Source: Clostridiales bacterium (lineage in GTDB: Bacteria; Bacillota; Clostridia; Lachnospirales; WRAX01). From it: a DNA stretch of 15,765 nucleotides. Under the pieces are notes generated by a model. The model made no database searches and was not told the origin of the DNA. It saw only the letters and a list, made by a program, of their open reading frames with translations. Shown in pieces: positions 1 to 6,529 of this stretch (its first letter is position 1; every line of letters starts with the position of its first letter). The stretch is taken from assembly GCA_031271375.1 (NCBI GenBank), contig JAISVU010000247.1, forward strand, positions 1-15,765, given 5' to 3'. Both the position numbers and the translations under genes were made by a program.

Positions 1-1427
1 TCCAGGTCATAAGGCAAGAGGTTGCCGTCCTTGTCAAGCAGTGCGACATCCACCGTCCTCGGTATCTTCACTTCAGGCGAGGCCGCCGATATCGGCGCGG
101 GGTATACATAGCTCACATATATCTTCGAACCCAATCCAAAGTCCAGGCGGTAGAACTGGGTAAATGCCTTCACCGCTATCGCGGCGGCTTCGTCCATTGT
201 GATTTCACTGGGGTCGCTCACGTAGGATTCCTGATAGGCGCGGTTTATTGCGACTAGCCGCTTGGCGGTCTCGTCCATGTTCGCCTGTCTCTCTTGCTCC
301 ATTTGAACCATCCAGTCCGGATTCTGATCGGTTACGGTATAATCCGGCGCGAAGTACTCATTGCCATCGCCCAGAATGTCCAGCTTCTCCATTGCCAGCG
401 CGGTGACGCATCCGCCAAAAACCAGCGCGGCCGACAGCGCGGCGGACAGTATCGCGGCGGGCAGCCGCGTCCTCTTGAATTTAATCATATATCCCAATCT
501 CCTTTTTAGGTTTTCTCCTGCGGATATCCCCGCCCTTAGGGGCGAACTGTGTTCGCCCGCATGTTTCCCCGCGCGACGCTTATACGCGCCGTCCTCCGCT
601 GCGGACAGGATTATCTCGCAGTACGACATCCTCTCGGCCCGGTTCATATGGCGGGCCAGGGCTTCGTCGCAGGCCGTTTCGCAAAAATCAGACACAGTCC
701 GGTTGATCAAATACGCGAGGGGGTTGAACCAGTGCATTGAGTTTGCAATAAGCAGCGCGAACTTTACCGCCATGTCGCCGCGTTTAAAATGCAGGCGTTC
801 ATGTGCCAGCACGACGGCTAATTCCTCTGCGTTATAATCCTTATAGGGCAGTATTATTAAGGGCTTTATCACCCCAAGAAGCATAGGGGCGCCTGTCCCC
901 GAGCTCAGGTATACCGGCGGCGCGGCTCCGCAGCCCGTCATCGGGACGGCCCCGGCCAGCAGAAACCTCCGCAGGCGTATGTAGGCCGCGGCCTTTACCG
1001 CAAGGAACGCCGCGCATCCAACAAGCCACACCGCGAACAGATATGTTCCGAACAGGTTCAGGTTGTCGGACAGCGCGCCTATTATATCCATCCCGCCTGC
1101 GGCGAGGTTCAAATCTAAGAGCGGCGGATCGAGGACTGCGGCCCCGGCTCCTTGCGCCGCCCGCGTTACGGCGGTTCCGGCGGCGTTTATCGCTTCGGCC
1201 GGTTTTTGAAGATTCCGCATAAAGTCTATTAAGGATGCAAGGAGCCGGGCCGAGGGGTCCGCCGCCTTCGCCGCTCCGAACAGGAACAGGACGGGCAGTA
1301 TCCCGGTGCGGTAATGCCATGTCTGCGAGAACATACGCCCCGTCAAGGGCCTCAGCGCGCCCAGCGCAAGCCATGTCAGGCTCCCCAGAAACGATGCGGT
1401 GAACAGCTCTTTTATGAACCATGTCAT
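1..1427 (-). CDS. BlaR1-like M56 family membrane metallopeptidase (partial, runs off left edge)
   Basis: I translated this frame by hand from ATG 1427 and found no stop through base 1, giving about 475 residues without the C-terminus. It is a BlaR1/MecR1-type protein: in this family a membrane-embedded zinc protease senses an external signal and inactivates the partner BlaI repressor. Visible are hydrophobic N-terminal segments, a zinc motif HERLH (HExxH, residues 209-213), the following WFNPL and CETACDEAL segments that are conserved in M56 peptidases, and another hydrophobic segment (PAAILSAALSAALVFGGC). The external C-terminal part seen so far has no recognisable penicillin-binding motif, so the ligand is unknown. 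The start overlaps the blaI stop as ATGA, implying translational coupling. A 24-bp palindromic repeat is embedded in frame between the protease core and the last membrane segment. Confidence 0.85.
   Translation of the reverse strand, partial: MTWFIKELFTASFLGSLTWLALGALRPLTGRMFSQTWHYRTGILPVLFLFGAAKAADPSARLLASLIDFMRNLQKPAEAINAAGTAVTRAAQGAGAAVLDPPLLDLNLAAGGMDIIGALSDNLNLFGTYLFAVWLVGCAAFLAVKAAAYIRLRRFLLAGAVPMTGCGAAPPVYLSSGTGAPMLLGVIKPLIILPYKDYNAEELAVVLAHERLHFKRGDMAVKFALLIANSMHWFNPLAYLINRTVSDFCETACDEALARHMNRAERMSYCEIILSAAEDGAYKRRAGKHAGEHSSPLRAGISAGENLKRRLGYMIKFKRTRLPAAILSAALSAALVFGGCVTALAMEKLDILGDGNEYFAPDYTVTDQNPDWMVQMEQERQANMDETAKRLVAINRAYQESYVSDPSEITMDEAAAIAVKAFTQFYRLDFGLGSKIYVSYVYPAPISAASPEVKIPRTVDVALLDKDGNLLPYDL
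536..560. repeat. Palindromic dispersed repeat inside blaR1 coding sequence
   Basis: The arms GGGCGAAC (540-547) and GTTCGCCC (551-558) form a perfect 8-bp stem with a 3-base loop. Over about 23 bases, starting TAGGGGCG, it differs at roughly one position from the copy at 10584-10606. In blaR1 it is read as AGEHSSPL in a non-conserved stretch, so the repeat is tolerated as coding sequence. Confidence 0.8.
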
Positions 1428-1825
1428 GCCCCGCCACCGTCCTTATGTGTATTAAACCAGTCGCGTATAGCGGCGAGCTCCGCCCCGCCGATCCCCGAGC
1501 CGTCGCCCAGAGCCGCGATGAAGCTCCTGACGCTGCCGCCGTGCATCGATTTCAGGAAGGCTCGGGTCTCCCGCTCCTTGTAATCGGCTTCGTTGAGGGC
1601 GGCCTCGTAGATATTGGGCTTCCCGGTCTTTATTACGCGGAGGAAGCCTTTGTCAATCAGGCGTTCCATTATCGTTGACAGCGTGGATGTCTTCCAGTCG
1701 CGCTCCTTTGAAAAATGCTCCAGCACGCGCTGCACGGTCACAGGGCTGATCATTTCCCATATTACCCGCATAACATCCAGCTCCGCCTCCGAGAGACGCC
1801 GTAAATCATTGTTTTCCCGCGGCAT
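1424..1825 (-). CDS. blaI: BlaI/MecI-type winged-helix transcriptional repressor
   Basis: The 133-residue product matches the penicillinase-repressor family in length (about 120-130) and layout. The N-terminal winged helix (about residues 8-75) has the typical pattern LSEAELDVMRVIW, then VTVQRVLEHF, then TSTLSTIMERLIDKGFL, with KTGKPNIYEA as the wing. The shorter C-terminal part would mediate dimerisation and be the target of BlaR1-triggered proteolysis. ATG 1825 follows a GAGGTGAT ribosome binding site. It is the first gene of a two-gene operon and overlaps blaR1 by 4 nt. Two palindromes in its promoter fit autoregulation. Whether it controls beta-lactam resistance or another envelope response cannot be told, as no beta-lactamase gene is in view. 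Confidence 0.9.
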   Translation of the reverse strand: MPRENNDLRRLSEAELDVMRVIWEMISPVTVQRVLEHFSKERDWKTSTLSTIMERLIDKGFLRVIKTGKPNIYEAALNEADYKERETRAFLKSMHGGSVRSFIAALGDGSGIGGAELAAIRDWFNTHKDGGGA

Positions 1826-1844
1826 AAGATCACCTCAATAATAT

Positions 1845-1860
1845 CGACGACATGTCGTAA
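1845..1860. promoter_or_regulatory. BlaI-type operator, proximal box
   Basis: ACGACATGTCGT (1847-1858) is a perfect 12-bp palindrome lying just downstream of the -10 element, over the expected transcription start. BlaI/MecI operators are dyads of this kind, so binding here would block the promoter. Assignment to BlaI is inferred from position. Confidence 0.7.
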
Positions 1861-1865
1861 TTATT

Positions 1866-1894
1866 ATATTACGACGTCTTGTCGGAATTGTCAA
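1866..1894 (-). promoter_or_regulatory. Promoter of the blaI-blaR1 operon
   Basis: On the minus strand, a consensus -35 TTGACA (1894-1889) is followed after 17 nt by TAATAT (1871-1866). The transcript would start near 1860, about 35 nt before the blaI ATG. Confidence 0.8.
1870..1886. promoter_or_regulatory. BlaI-type operator, distal box
   Basis: CGAC (1872-1875) and GTCG (1881-1884) form a second, less perfect dyad sharing the ACGAC half-site with the proximal box. It sits between the -35 and -10 elements. Two boxes about 25 bp apart, centre to centre, suit cooperative binding of repressor dimers. Confidence 0.6.
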
Positions 1895-1929
1895 GCGTTT
1901 TTTGGAAAATATTTATTAAAAATTTCGGA

Positions 1930-1944
1930 GCCGAATCTTTCGGC
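1930..1944 (-). terminator. Possible weak terminator of the xdhC operon
   Basis: GCCGAA-AGA-TTCGGC is a perfect 6-bp stem with a 3-base loop. On the minus strand it is followed, 7 bases later, by a run of five T. It lies about 200 nt past the xdhC stop, and the gap before the T run weakens the case. Confidence 0.3.
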
Positions 1945-1983
1945 GTAAGAATCTCTATATTTCCATACAGAAACCAGAGACAA

Positions 1984-2042
1984 GAGCCCAGATACCGGAT
2001 AAAAACATCAAAATGCGATAATATGCGCTTAATCTGGGCTCT
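1984..2042. repeat. Inverted repeat in the blaI-xdhC intergenic region
   Basis: AGAGCCCAGAT (1984-1994) and ATCTGGGCTCT (2032-2042) are perfect 11-bp arms with a 37-nt loop. The right arm continues into a second GGGCTCT. The 321-nt gap between blaI and xdhC contains no convincing gene; it holds this repeat, the blaI promoter, a weak hairpin and the split repeat at 2078-2134. Confidence 0.7.
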
Positions 2043-2077
2043 GGGCTCTTCTTTCTCTTCTTTTATCTGCTCTTTAC

Positions 2078-2134
2078 GATCCTTCGCTATCAAACTCTCA
2101 TCAATTTTATACTGTCTTGAACGCTCAGGATGAC
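2078..2134. repeat. Split copy of a dispersed intergenic repeat
   Basis: GATCCTTCGCT (2078-2088) and CGCTCAGGATGAC (2122-2134) resemble the two halves of a short intergenic repeat (GATCCTTCGC...GCTCAGGATGAC) that I recall from many bacterial genomes. Here they are separated by 33 bases. The arms pair as GATCCT...AGGATG, leaving a hairpin-like element just beyond the xdhC stop. Confidence 0.45.
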
Positions 2135-2146
2135 ATATGCCGATTT

Positions 2147-3166
2147 TCAGCATAGGAAAGCGTTCCCTTTATTAATCCGCCCTGCCCGCGCCATAATCAG
2201 CTCCGCCGCGATGCTTACCGCTATCTCCGCCGGAGTGTCGGCCCCTATGTCCAGGCCGATGGGGGTACGGACACTGTCGATTTCGGCTTGGGAGAAGCCC
2301 AGCTCACGGAGCTTTTGGCTGACGAAGGCGATCTTCTTCCTGCTGCCGATGACGCCGATATAGCGCGGCCTGAGCCTTAACGCCTGGGCCTGAACCGCGA
2401 AATCGAAGGCATGTCCCCTGGTCATTATAACCACATAGTCGTTTTCCGTTATCATAACGCTTCCGGATATGTTTTCGAAGTCCCCGACATAGAGCGCGTC
2501 GGCGTCGGGTAAGGCTTCTTTGGACGCGAACGCGGGAAGGCTGTCGAACACGGCGCAGCTGAAGCCCAGGCGCGCGAGGAGCGGCACCAGCTCGCGTGAG
2601 ATATGCCCGCCTCCAAAGACATACACCCTTCCGGCCCGGGTAAGAGGTTCCGAGTAATAGGTTTTGCCGTTTGTTTCTAATGTAGACGGGCGGGCAGGGA
2701 GGTGGCCATTAGGCGCCCCTGCGGCGTCGTCCTCGGTGTATATTTCCATGCCCCAGCCGCTTCCGTCCGTAATGTCGGTTACAATCCAGCTGTCGGTATT
2801 CCGCGAAAACAGCTCCACGCCGCGTTTAAACAGCGCACGGGCTTTGGCGTCGCCCGACGGGATGTATTGGATATGCACGGTTACGTCCCCGCCGCAGACC
2901 ATGCCGAGGCCTTCCTTGTCCCCGGGGGAGAGGGCGAATGATGTGATTTGCGATTGCTTGTCGATAAGCGCCTGAGCCGCCATTTGCTGAACCCTATACT
3001 CCACCGCGCCGCCGCCGATCGTCCCGGAAACGCTCCCGCCTGCTGTCACCACCATACGCGCACCCGCCCCGCGCGGCACGGAGCCGGAGCTGGCTATTAT
3101 CGTCGCGAGAATAACGTCCTGGCCCCGGTCAAGCCAAGCCGCGGCATCGGTCATTAATCTTTTCAT
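2147..3166 (-). CDS. xdhC: XdhC family molybdenum hydroxylase maturation protein
   Basis: XdhC-type proteins bind molybdenum cofactor and help insert it, in sulfurated form, into xanthine dehydrogenase-like hydroxylases. The N-terminal XdhC/CoxI domain shows ATIIASSGSVPRGAGARM and GTIGGGAVEYRV, then GMVCGGDVTV with the conserved Cys. The C-terminal Rossmann-like domain starts with VYVFGGGHISREL and includes YIGVIGSRKK and IGADTPAEIAVSIAAE. I chose ATG 3166 (339 aa) over the upstream GTG 3175, because AGGGAG ends 8 nt before the ATG but overlaps the GTG. It is the last gene of the three-gene operon, 74 nt after the molybdopterin-binding gene. No hydroxylase gene is in the window, so its client lies elsewhere. 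Confidence 0.9.
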   Translation of the reverse strand: MKRLMTDAAAWLDRGQDVILATIIASSGSVPRGAGARMVVTAGGSVSGTIGGGAVEYRVQQMAAQALIDKQSQITSFALSPGDKEGLGMVCGGDVTVHIQYIPSGDAKARALFKRGVELFSRNTDSWIVTDITDGSGWGMEIYTEDDAAGAPNGHLPARPSTLETNGKTYYSEPLTRAGRVYVFGGGHISRELVPLLARLGFSCAVFDSLPAFASKEALPDADALYVGDFENISGSVMITENDYVVIMTRGHAFDFAVQAQALRLRPRYIGVIGSRKKIAFVSQKLRELGFSQAEIDSVRTPIGLDIGADTPAEIAVSIAAELIMARAGRINKGNAFLC

Positions 3167-3202
3167 AAATCCCACTCCCTTAATTTATTTCTAAAAGCAT
3201 AT

Positions 3203-3228
3203 CGCACAGAGGCACAGAGGCGCGGAGA
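3203..3228. repeat. Short GAGGCACAGAGG-type intergenic repeat
   Basis: The gap between the molybdopterin-binding gene and xdhC contains CACAGAGG twice in near tandem, followed by CGCGGAG. It resembles a low-complexity intergenic repeat I recall from other genomes. It could also act in the operon mRNA; no function can be read from the sequence. Confidence 0.4.
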
Positions 3229-3240
3229 AAGATCTTTTAT

Positions 3241-4269
3241 TTATTTTCCAAACCCGCAGTTCGGAAACGCGCATTCCCCGCAGTTAAGGCACAGCCCACC
3301 CGCTCCCATCCCGGATATGTTTTCCGCGCTTATCTTAACGCCCGCTAGTATCCTGGGCAGAACTAAATCGAATATCGTGCGCTTTGAGTACATCACGCAG
3401 CCAGGCAGCCCCAGAATCGGCACATCGCCCTGCGGCGCGGCGTAATAAGCCAGCATAAACATCGAGCCGGGCAGCACCGGCGCGCCGTAAGAAACGACGC
3501 GCGCCCCGGTGTTCTTTATCGCGAGGGGCGTCCGGTCGTCGGGATCAACGCTCATCCCGCCGGTGCAGATAACAATATCCATCCCCGCGCCTATCATCTC
3601 CATGCAAGCGGCGGTTATCCGCGCTGGGTCGTCCCCCGGCAGGCTCCTCATCAATACGCCGGTTCCGTATTCGGCCAGCTTTTCTTCTATGACAGGCGTG
3701 AAGGCGTCCGCGATCCTGCCGTTTAAAACCTCGCTCCCGGTAGTCACGACGCCTGCTTTTTTAACTTTATAAGGCAAAACGCCCATCAGAGGGACGCCGC
3801 CGCCTATCTCCCGCGCCGCGTTGAGCCGCTCCCCGCGGATAACGAGCGGCACGACGCGCATCCCGGCCAGGGCGTCCCCGGCCTTTACCGGGAAATTATC
3901 ATGCCTCGCTGCGATTGCGATCTGCCCCAAGCTGTTTATGCGGTTCAGCTTATCCTTGTCCAGCGTAAACAAGCCGTCTGTTTCGGCGGTCAAATCTATC
4001 TTGCCCTCTTTAACCTCAGAACGGCTTATATGCGCCCCCCGGCAGATGCCGCAGAGGATTTCGGCGGCGTCGTTTTCGTGAAGCTGGCCCGGCGCAAGCT
4101 CCCAAATGTAGACATGCTCCTTGCCCATGTCCAGCAGTGCGGGGATATCCGCTTCCGTTATAATATGCCCCTTCCTGAACGCGGGGCCTTTGGTCTCGCC
4201 GCGAACGATGCGCGTTATATCATGGCAGAGGACTTGCCCCGCCGCGTCTATGGTCTTAATCAGCTTCAT
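3241..4269 (-). CDS. Molybdopterin-binding protein (MoeA/MoaB-like) with C-terminal Cys-rich motif
   Basis: The 342-residue product contains a MoCF-biosynthesis (MoaB/MoeA/CinA-type) fold in its second half. It shows VVTTGSEVLNGRI, a central DPARI segment, CTGGMSVDPDDRTP and PVLPGSMFML, then GLPGCVMYSKRT. This fold binds molybdopterin. The N-terminal part (MKLIKTIDAAGQVLCHDI) replaces the usual MoeA domains. The C-terminus ends in CLNCGECAFPNC, a CX2CX2CX4C arrangement suggestive of metal or Fe-S binding. Proteins of this form accompany XdhC and MocA in molybdenum hydroxylase gene sets, some selenium-dependent. ATG 4269 has AAGGAG 6 nt upstream, and the gene overlaps the mocA-like gene by 14 nt. 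The exact reaction is unknown. Confidence 0.85.
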   Translation of the reverse strand: MKLIKTIDAAGQVLCHDITRIVRGETKGPAFRKGHIITEADIPALLDMGKEHVYIWELAPGQLHENDAAEILCGICRGAHISRSEVKEGKIDLTAETDGLFTLDKDKLNRINSLGQIAIAARHDNFPVKAGDALAGMRVVPLVIRGERLNAAREIGGGVPLMGVLPYKVKKAGVVTTGSEVLNGRIADAFTPVIEEKLAEYGTGVLMRSLPGDDPARITAACMEMIGAGMDIVICTGGMSVDPDDRTPLAIKNTGARVVSYGAPVLPGSMFMLAYYAAPQGDVPILGLPGCVMYSKRTIFDLVLPRILAGVKISAENISGMGAGGLCLNCGECAFPNCGFGK

Positions 4270-4852
4270 TAAATTCTCCTTGAATTAGCTTTAATAAGCG
4301 CGAATAATCACCGGGCGTGTCCATGTCATACAGCACGCCGCTGTCGCCGGTTTCCAAATATTCCGCGCGCAGGCCCGCTATCGCGCCGCGCAGCCCGCCG
4401 TTCCCCGTATAGCTCATTACATGGCTTATCGCGCCGTTGCCCAGCATAATCGGGTGGCCGGGTTTGCCTTGATATGCCGGAATCGCGACCGGGGAAGCCG
4501 TTTGAAGCAGGCTGCGCACCGTATCCGCCGTGAACAGCGGCGTGTCGGCGGGAGTTATAAAAACCCTGTCGCAGCGGCCTTTCAGATACTCCAGCCCGAT
4601 CTTTACGGAATCGAACATCGCGCCGTCCGCGTAGCCCGCGTTATAAAGGGCTGCGGATCGCAGGCGGCTGATTATCACGTTCAGCATACCGGCGTTATGG
4701 CCTGTGACTACGGCGATCTCGCCGACGCCGGCGTCCCGGAAGGCATTTATAACACGCTCAATAGCCGGAACGCCGTTGATATCCAGCAAGGGCTTGAACG
4801 CGCCCATCCGCGATGACAGGCCCGCCGCCGGGATAACCGCCCCAAGCGTCAT
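4256..4852 (-). CDS. mocA: MocA-like molybdenum cofactor nucleotidyltransferase
   Basis: The 198-residue product is a MobA/MocA-type NTP transferase that would attach CMP (or GMP) to molybdopterin. The nucleotide-binding start IPAAGLSSRMGAFKPLL matches the family signature. VVTGHNAGML, FITPADTPLF (with the metal-binding Asp) and GKPGHPIML follow in the usual order. Proximity to xdhC favours the cytidylyltransferase MocA over MobA, because xanthine dehydrogenase-type hydroxylases use the CMP form of the cofactor; that choice is inference. ATG 4852 has AAGGAC 8 nt upstream and a strong promoter at 4878-4906. It is the first gene of the maturation operon and overlaps the next by 14 nt. Confidence 0.88.
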   Translation of the reverse strand: MTLGAVIPAAGLSSRMGAFKPLLDINGVPAIERVINAFRDAGVGEIAVVTGHNAGMLNVIISRLRSAALYNAGYADGAMFDSVKIGLEYLKGRCDRVFITPADTPLFTADTVRSLLQTASPVAIPAYQGKPGHPIMLGNGAISHVMSYTGNGGLRGAIAGLRAEYLETGDSGVLYDMDTPGDYSRLLKLIQGEFNEAD

Positions 4853-4877
4853 ATGATCACGTCCTTAATATAGGCTA

Positions 4878-4906
4878 ATTATATAGCAAGAACGAAAATA
4901 AATCAA
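4878..4906 (-). promoter_or_regulatory. Promoter of the molybdenum cofactor maturation operon
   Basis: On the minus strand TTGATT (4906-4901) is followed after 17 nt by a perfect TATAAT (4883-4878). It is divergent from the scfA promoter and does not overlap it. Confidence 0.75.
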
Positions 4907-4919
4907 AATATAAAATTAT

Positions 4920-4947
4920 TTGCAATACGGGATTTTTATGTTATACT
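4920..4947 (+). promoter_or_regulatory. Promoter of the scfA-scfB-secDF-recJ operon
   Basis: TTGCAA (4920-4925), a 16-nt spacer and TATACT (4942-4947) precede a leader of about 40 nt. AAGGAG (4977-4982) lies 11 nt before the scfA ATG. This is the only evident promoter for the downstream secDF and recJ genes. Confidence 0.7.
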
Positions 4948-4993
4948 ATGGAGCGGCAAACCGCCAATACAATCATAAGGAGCGGCAAATAAA

Positions 4994-5161
4994 ATGAAGC
5001 ATGTCAAGACGTTAAGCGTAAAACCCATCAACCAAAACCTCGATCACGCGGGCTGCGGCGAATGCCAGGCCTCGTGCCAGTCGGCTTGCAAAACCTCGTG
5101 CACGGTGGGGAATCAGGGCTGCGAAAGGGTTTCAAATCATAAGGCTTCAAAGGCGGACTAA
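4994..5161 (+). CDS. scfA: SCIFF ranthipeptide precursor (six-cysteine peptide)
   Basis: This 55-residue peptide begins MKHVKTLSVKPINQNLDHAG and has the six-cysteine core CGECQASCQSACKTSCT followed by a sixth Cys in NQGC. The cysteines are at residues 21, 24, 28, 32, 36 and 43. This matches the SCIFF family (six cysteines in forty-five residues), whose members carry radical-SAM-installed thioether crosslinks between Cys and upstream-type acceptor residues. It is about 9-10 residues longer than the usual 45-46, with a polar tail (RVSNHKASKAD) after the last Cys. The maturase gene starts 3 nt after its stop. SCIFF peptides are near-universal in Clostridia; a signalling role has been proposed. 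The gene is easily missed because of its size. Confidence 0.95.
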   Translation: MKHVKTLSVKPINQNLDHAGCGECQASCQSACKTSCTVGNQGCERVSNHKASKAD

Positions 5162-5164
5162 TCT

Positions 5165-6529
5165 GTGATCCATAAATTCCCGAGCCTGTTTTCAGACGGC
5201 TTTATTGTGCTGGACGTAAACAGCGGCTCGGTTCATATGGTCGACCGCGTCGCGGGCGGCATATTGGACGCCTGGGACGGCTCCGATGGTTTCGATGTCT
5301 CGCTGTCCGGGTTGCCTTACGCGCCGGACGCGTTAAGCGAGGCCTTCGCCGAGCTGAAAGAGCTGCGGGACGGCGGCCTTCTCTTCTCCCCGGAGCCCGG
5401 GGCGGGGCAGGAGACTGTTAATAAGCCTGTTACAAAGCCCGTAATAAAAGCCCTCTGCCTGCTGGTAGCCCAGGGCTGCAATCTTAACTGCGCCTACTGC
5501 TTCGCGGAAGGGGATTACGGCGAGAGCGCGATGATGTCCCCGGAGACATGCAGGAAGGCCGTCGATTTCCTCGTGGAGAGCTCGGAGGGCCGCCGTAGCC
5601 TGGAGATAGACTTCTTCGGCGGCGAGCCGCTGCTCAATATGCCTGCGGTCAAAGCCACGGTGGAGTACGCGAGGAGCCTGGAAGCCTCACATAACAAACG
5701 CTTCCGCTTCACGCTGACGACGAACGGCCTGCTGCTGGACGACGAAATCACCGCGTATTTAAACGACAACATGCAGAACGTCGTCCTGAGCCTGGACGGG
5801 CGCAGAGCAGTCAACGACAGGGCAAGGGGCGAAGGGGCGTATGATATGATCGCCCCCAATATCATAAAGTTCGCGAAAGCCAGGGCCGCGCATCCGGTAA
5901 ACAACACGATGTATGTGAGAGGGACGTTTACAAGGTGGAACCCGGACTTTTCCGAAGACGCGCTGCACCTGGCGGGGCTTGGGTTCAAGGATGTGTCGGT
6001 GGAGCCGGTCGTTGCCCCCGAAGGCGCGGATTACGCCCTGCGGGAAAGCGACCTGCCTCTTATCGTTAAAGAGTATGAACGCCTTGCCCAGGCGGTTTTC
6101 GACAGGCGGGGCACGGCGGAGGCATTCAATTTCTTTCACTTTATGATAGACCTGGAAACGGGGCCCTGCTATTACAAGCGTATCTCGGGCTGCGGCGCGG
6201 GGACGCAGTACGCGGCGGTTACGGCGGACGGGCGGCTGTACCCATGCCACCAGTTCGCGAGTTTCTCCGATAAAGACAAGTTCCTGATGGGCGACGTATG
6301 GAAGGGCATAACCAATTATTCCGTAATGGACAAGCTGGCCGATACAACGCTGGAATCAAAACCGGACTGCAAGGAATGTTTCGCCAAATACCACTGCGGC
6401 GGCGGGTGCGCCGCCAACGCCTACGCCTTCTCGGGCGACGTGCTTGGCGCCTACAAGCTGGGCTGCGATATGGAGCGGAAGCGGGTGGAGCTGGCTATTA
6501 TGCTGAAAACTAAGGAGGAAGCAAGTTGA
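5165..6529 (+). CDS. scfB: SCIFF peptide radical SAM maturase
   Basis: The 454-residue product forms thioether bonds in the ScfA peptide. The N-terminal precursor-recognition region opens with IHKFPSLFSDGFIVLDVNSG, close to the family start. The radical SAM cluster motif is CNLNCAYC (Cys 105, 109, 112), followed by DFFGGEPLLN. A C-terminal SPASM region with auxiliary-cluster cysteines includes GCGAGTQYAAVTADGRLYPC, CKECFAKYHCGGGC and a last Cys in GCDMERKR. The start is GTG 5165, which lies 3 nt after scfA and gives the family-like N-terminus. The stop overlaps the secDF start as TTGA. Length and motif order agree with a full-length enzyme. Confidence 0.95.
   Translation: MIHKFPSLFSDGFIVLDVNSGSVHMVDRVAGGILDAWDGSDGFDVSLSGLPYAPDALSEAFAELKELRDGGLLFSPEPGAGQETVNKPVTKPVIKALCLLVAQGCNLNCAYCFAEGDYGESAMMSPETCRKAVDFLVESSEGRRSLEIDFFGGEPLLNMPAVKATVEYARSLEASHNKRFRFTLTTNGLLLDDEITAYLNDNMQNVVLSLDGRRAVNDRARGEGAYDMIAPNIIKFAKARAAHPVNNTMYVRGTFTRWNPDFSEDALHLAGLGFKDVSVEPVVAPEGADYALRESDLPLIVKEYERLAQAVFDRRGTAEAFNFFHFMIDLETGPCYYKRISGCGAGTQYAAVTADGRLYPCHQFASFSDKDKFLMGDVWKGITNYSVMDKLADTTLESKPDCKECFAKYHCGGGCAANAYAFSGDVLGAYKLGCDMERKRVELAIMLKTKEEAS

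Noticed and set aside
361..837. Plus-strand ORF of 158 aa
   Set aside because: Antisense to the blaR1-like gene, whose minus frame carries HExxH and the conserved M56 segments.
841..1437. Minus-strand ORF of 198 aa starting at GTG 1437
   Set aside because: Different frame from the M56 protein over the same bases; Arg/Gly-rich with no family pattern.
5515..6250. Minus-strand ORFs within scfB
   Set aside because: Antisense to a gene with complete radical SAM and SPASM motifs.
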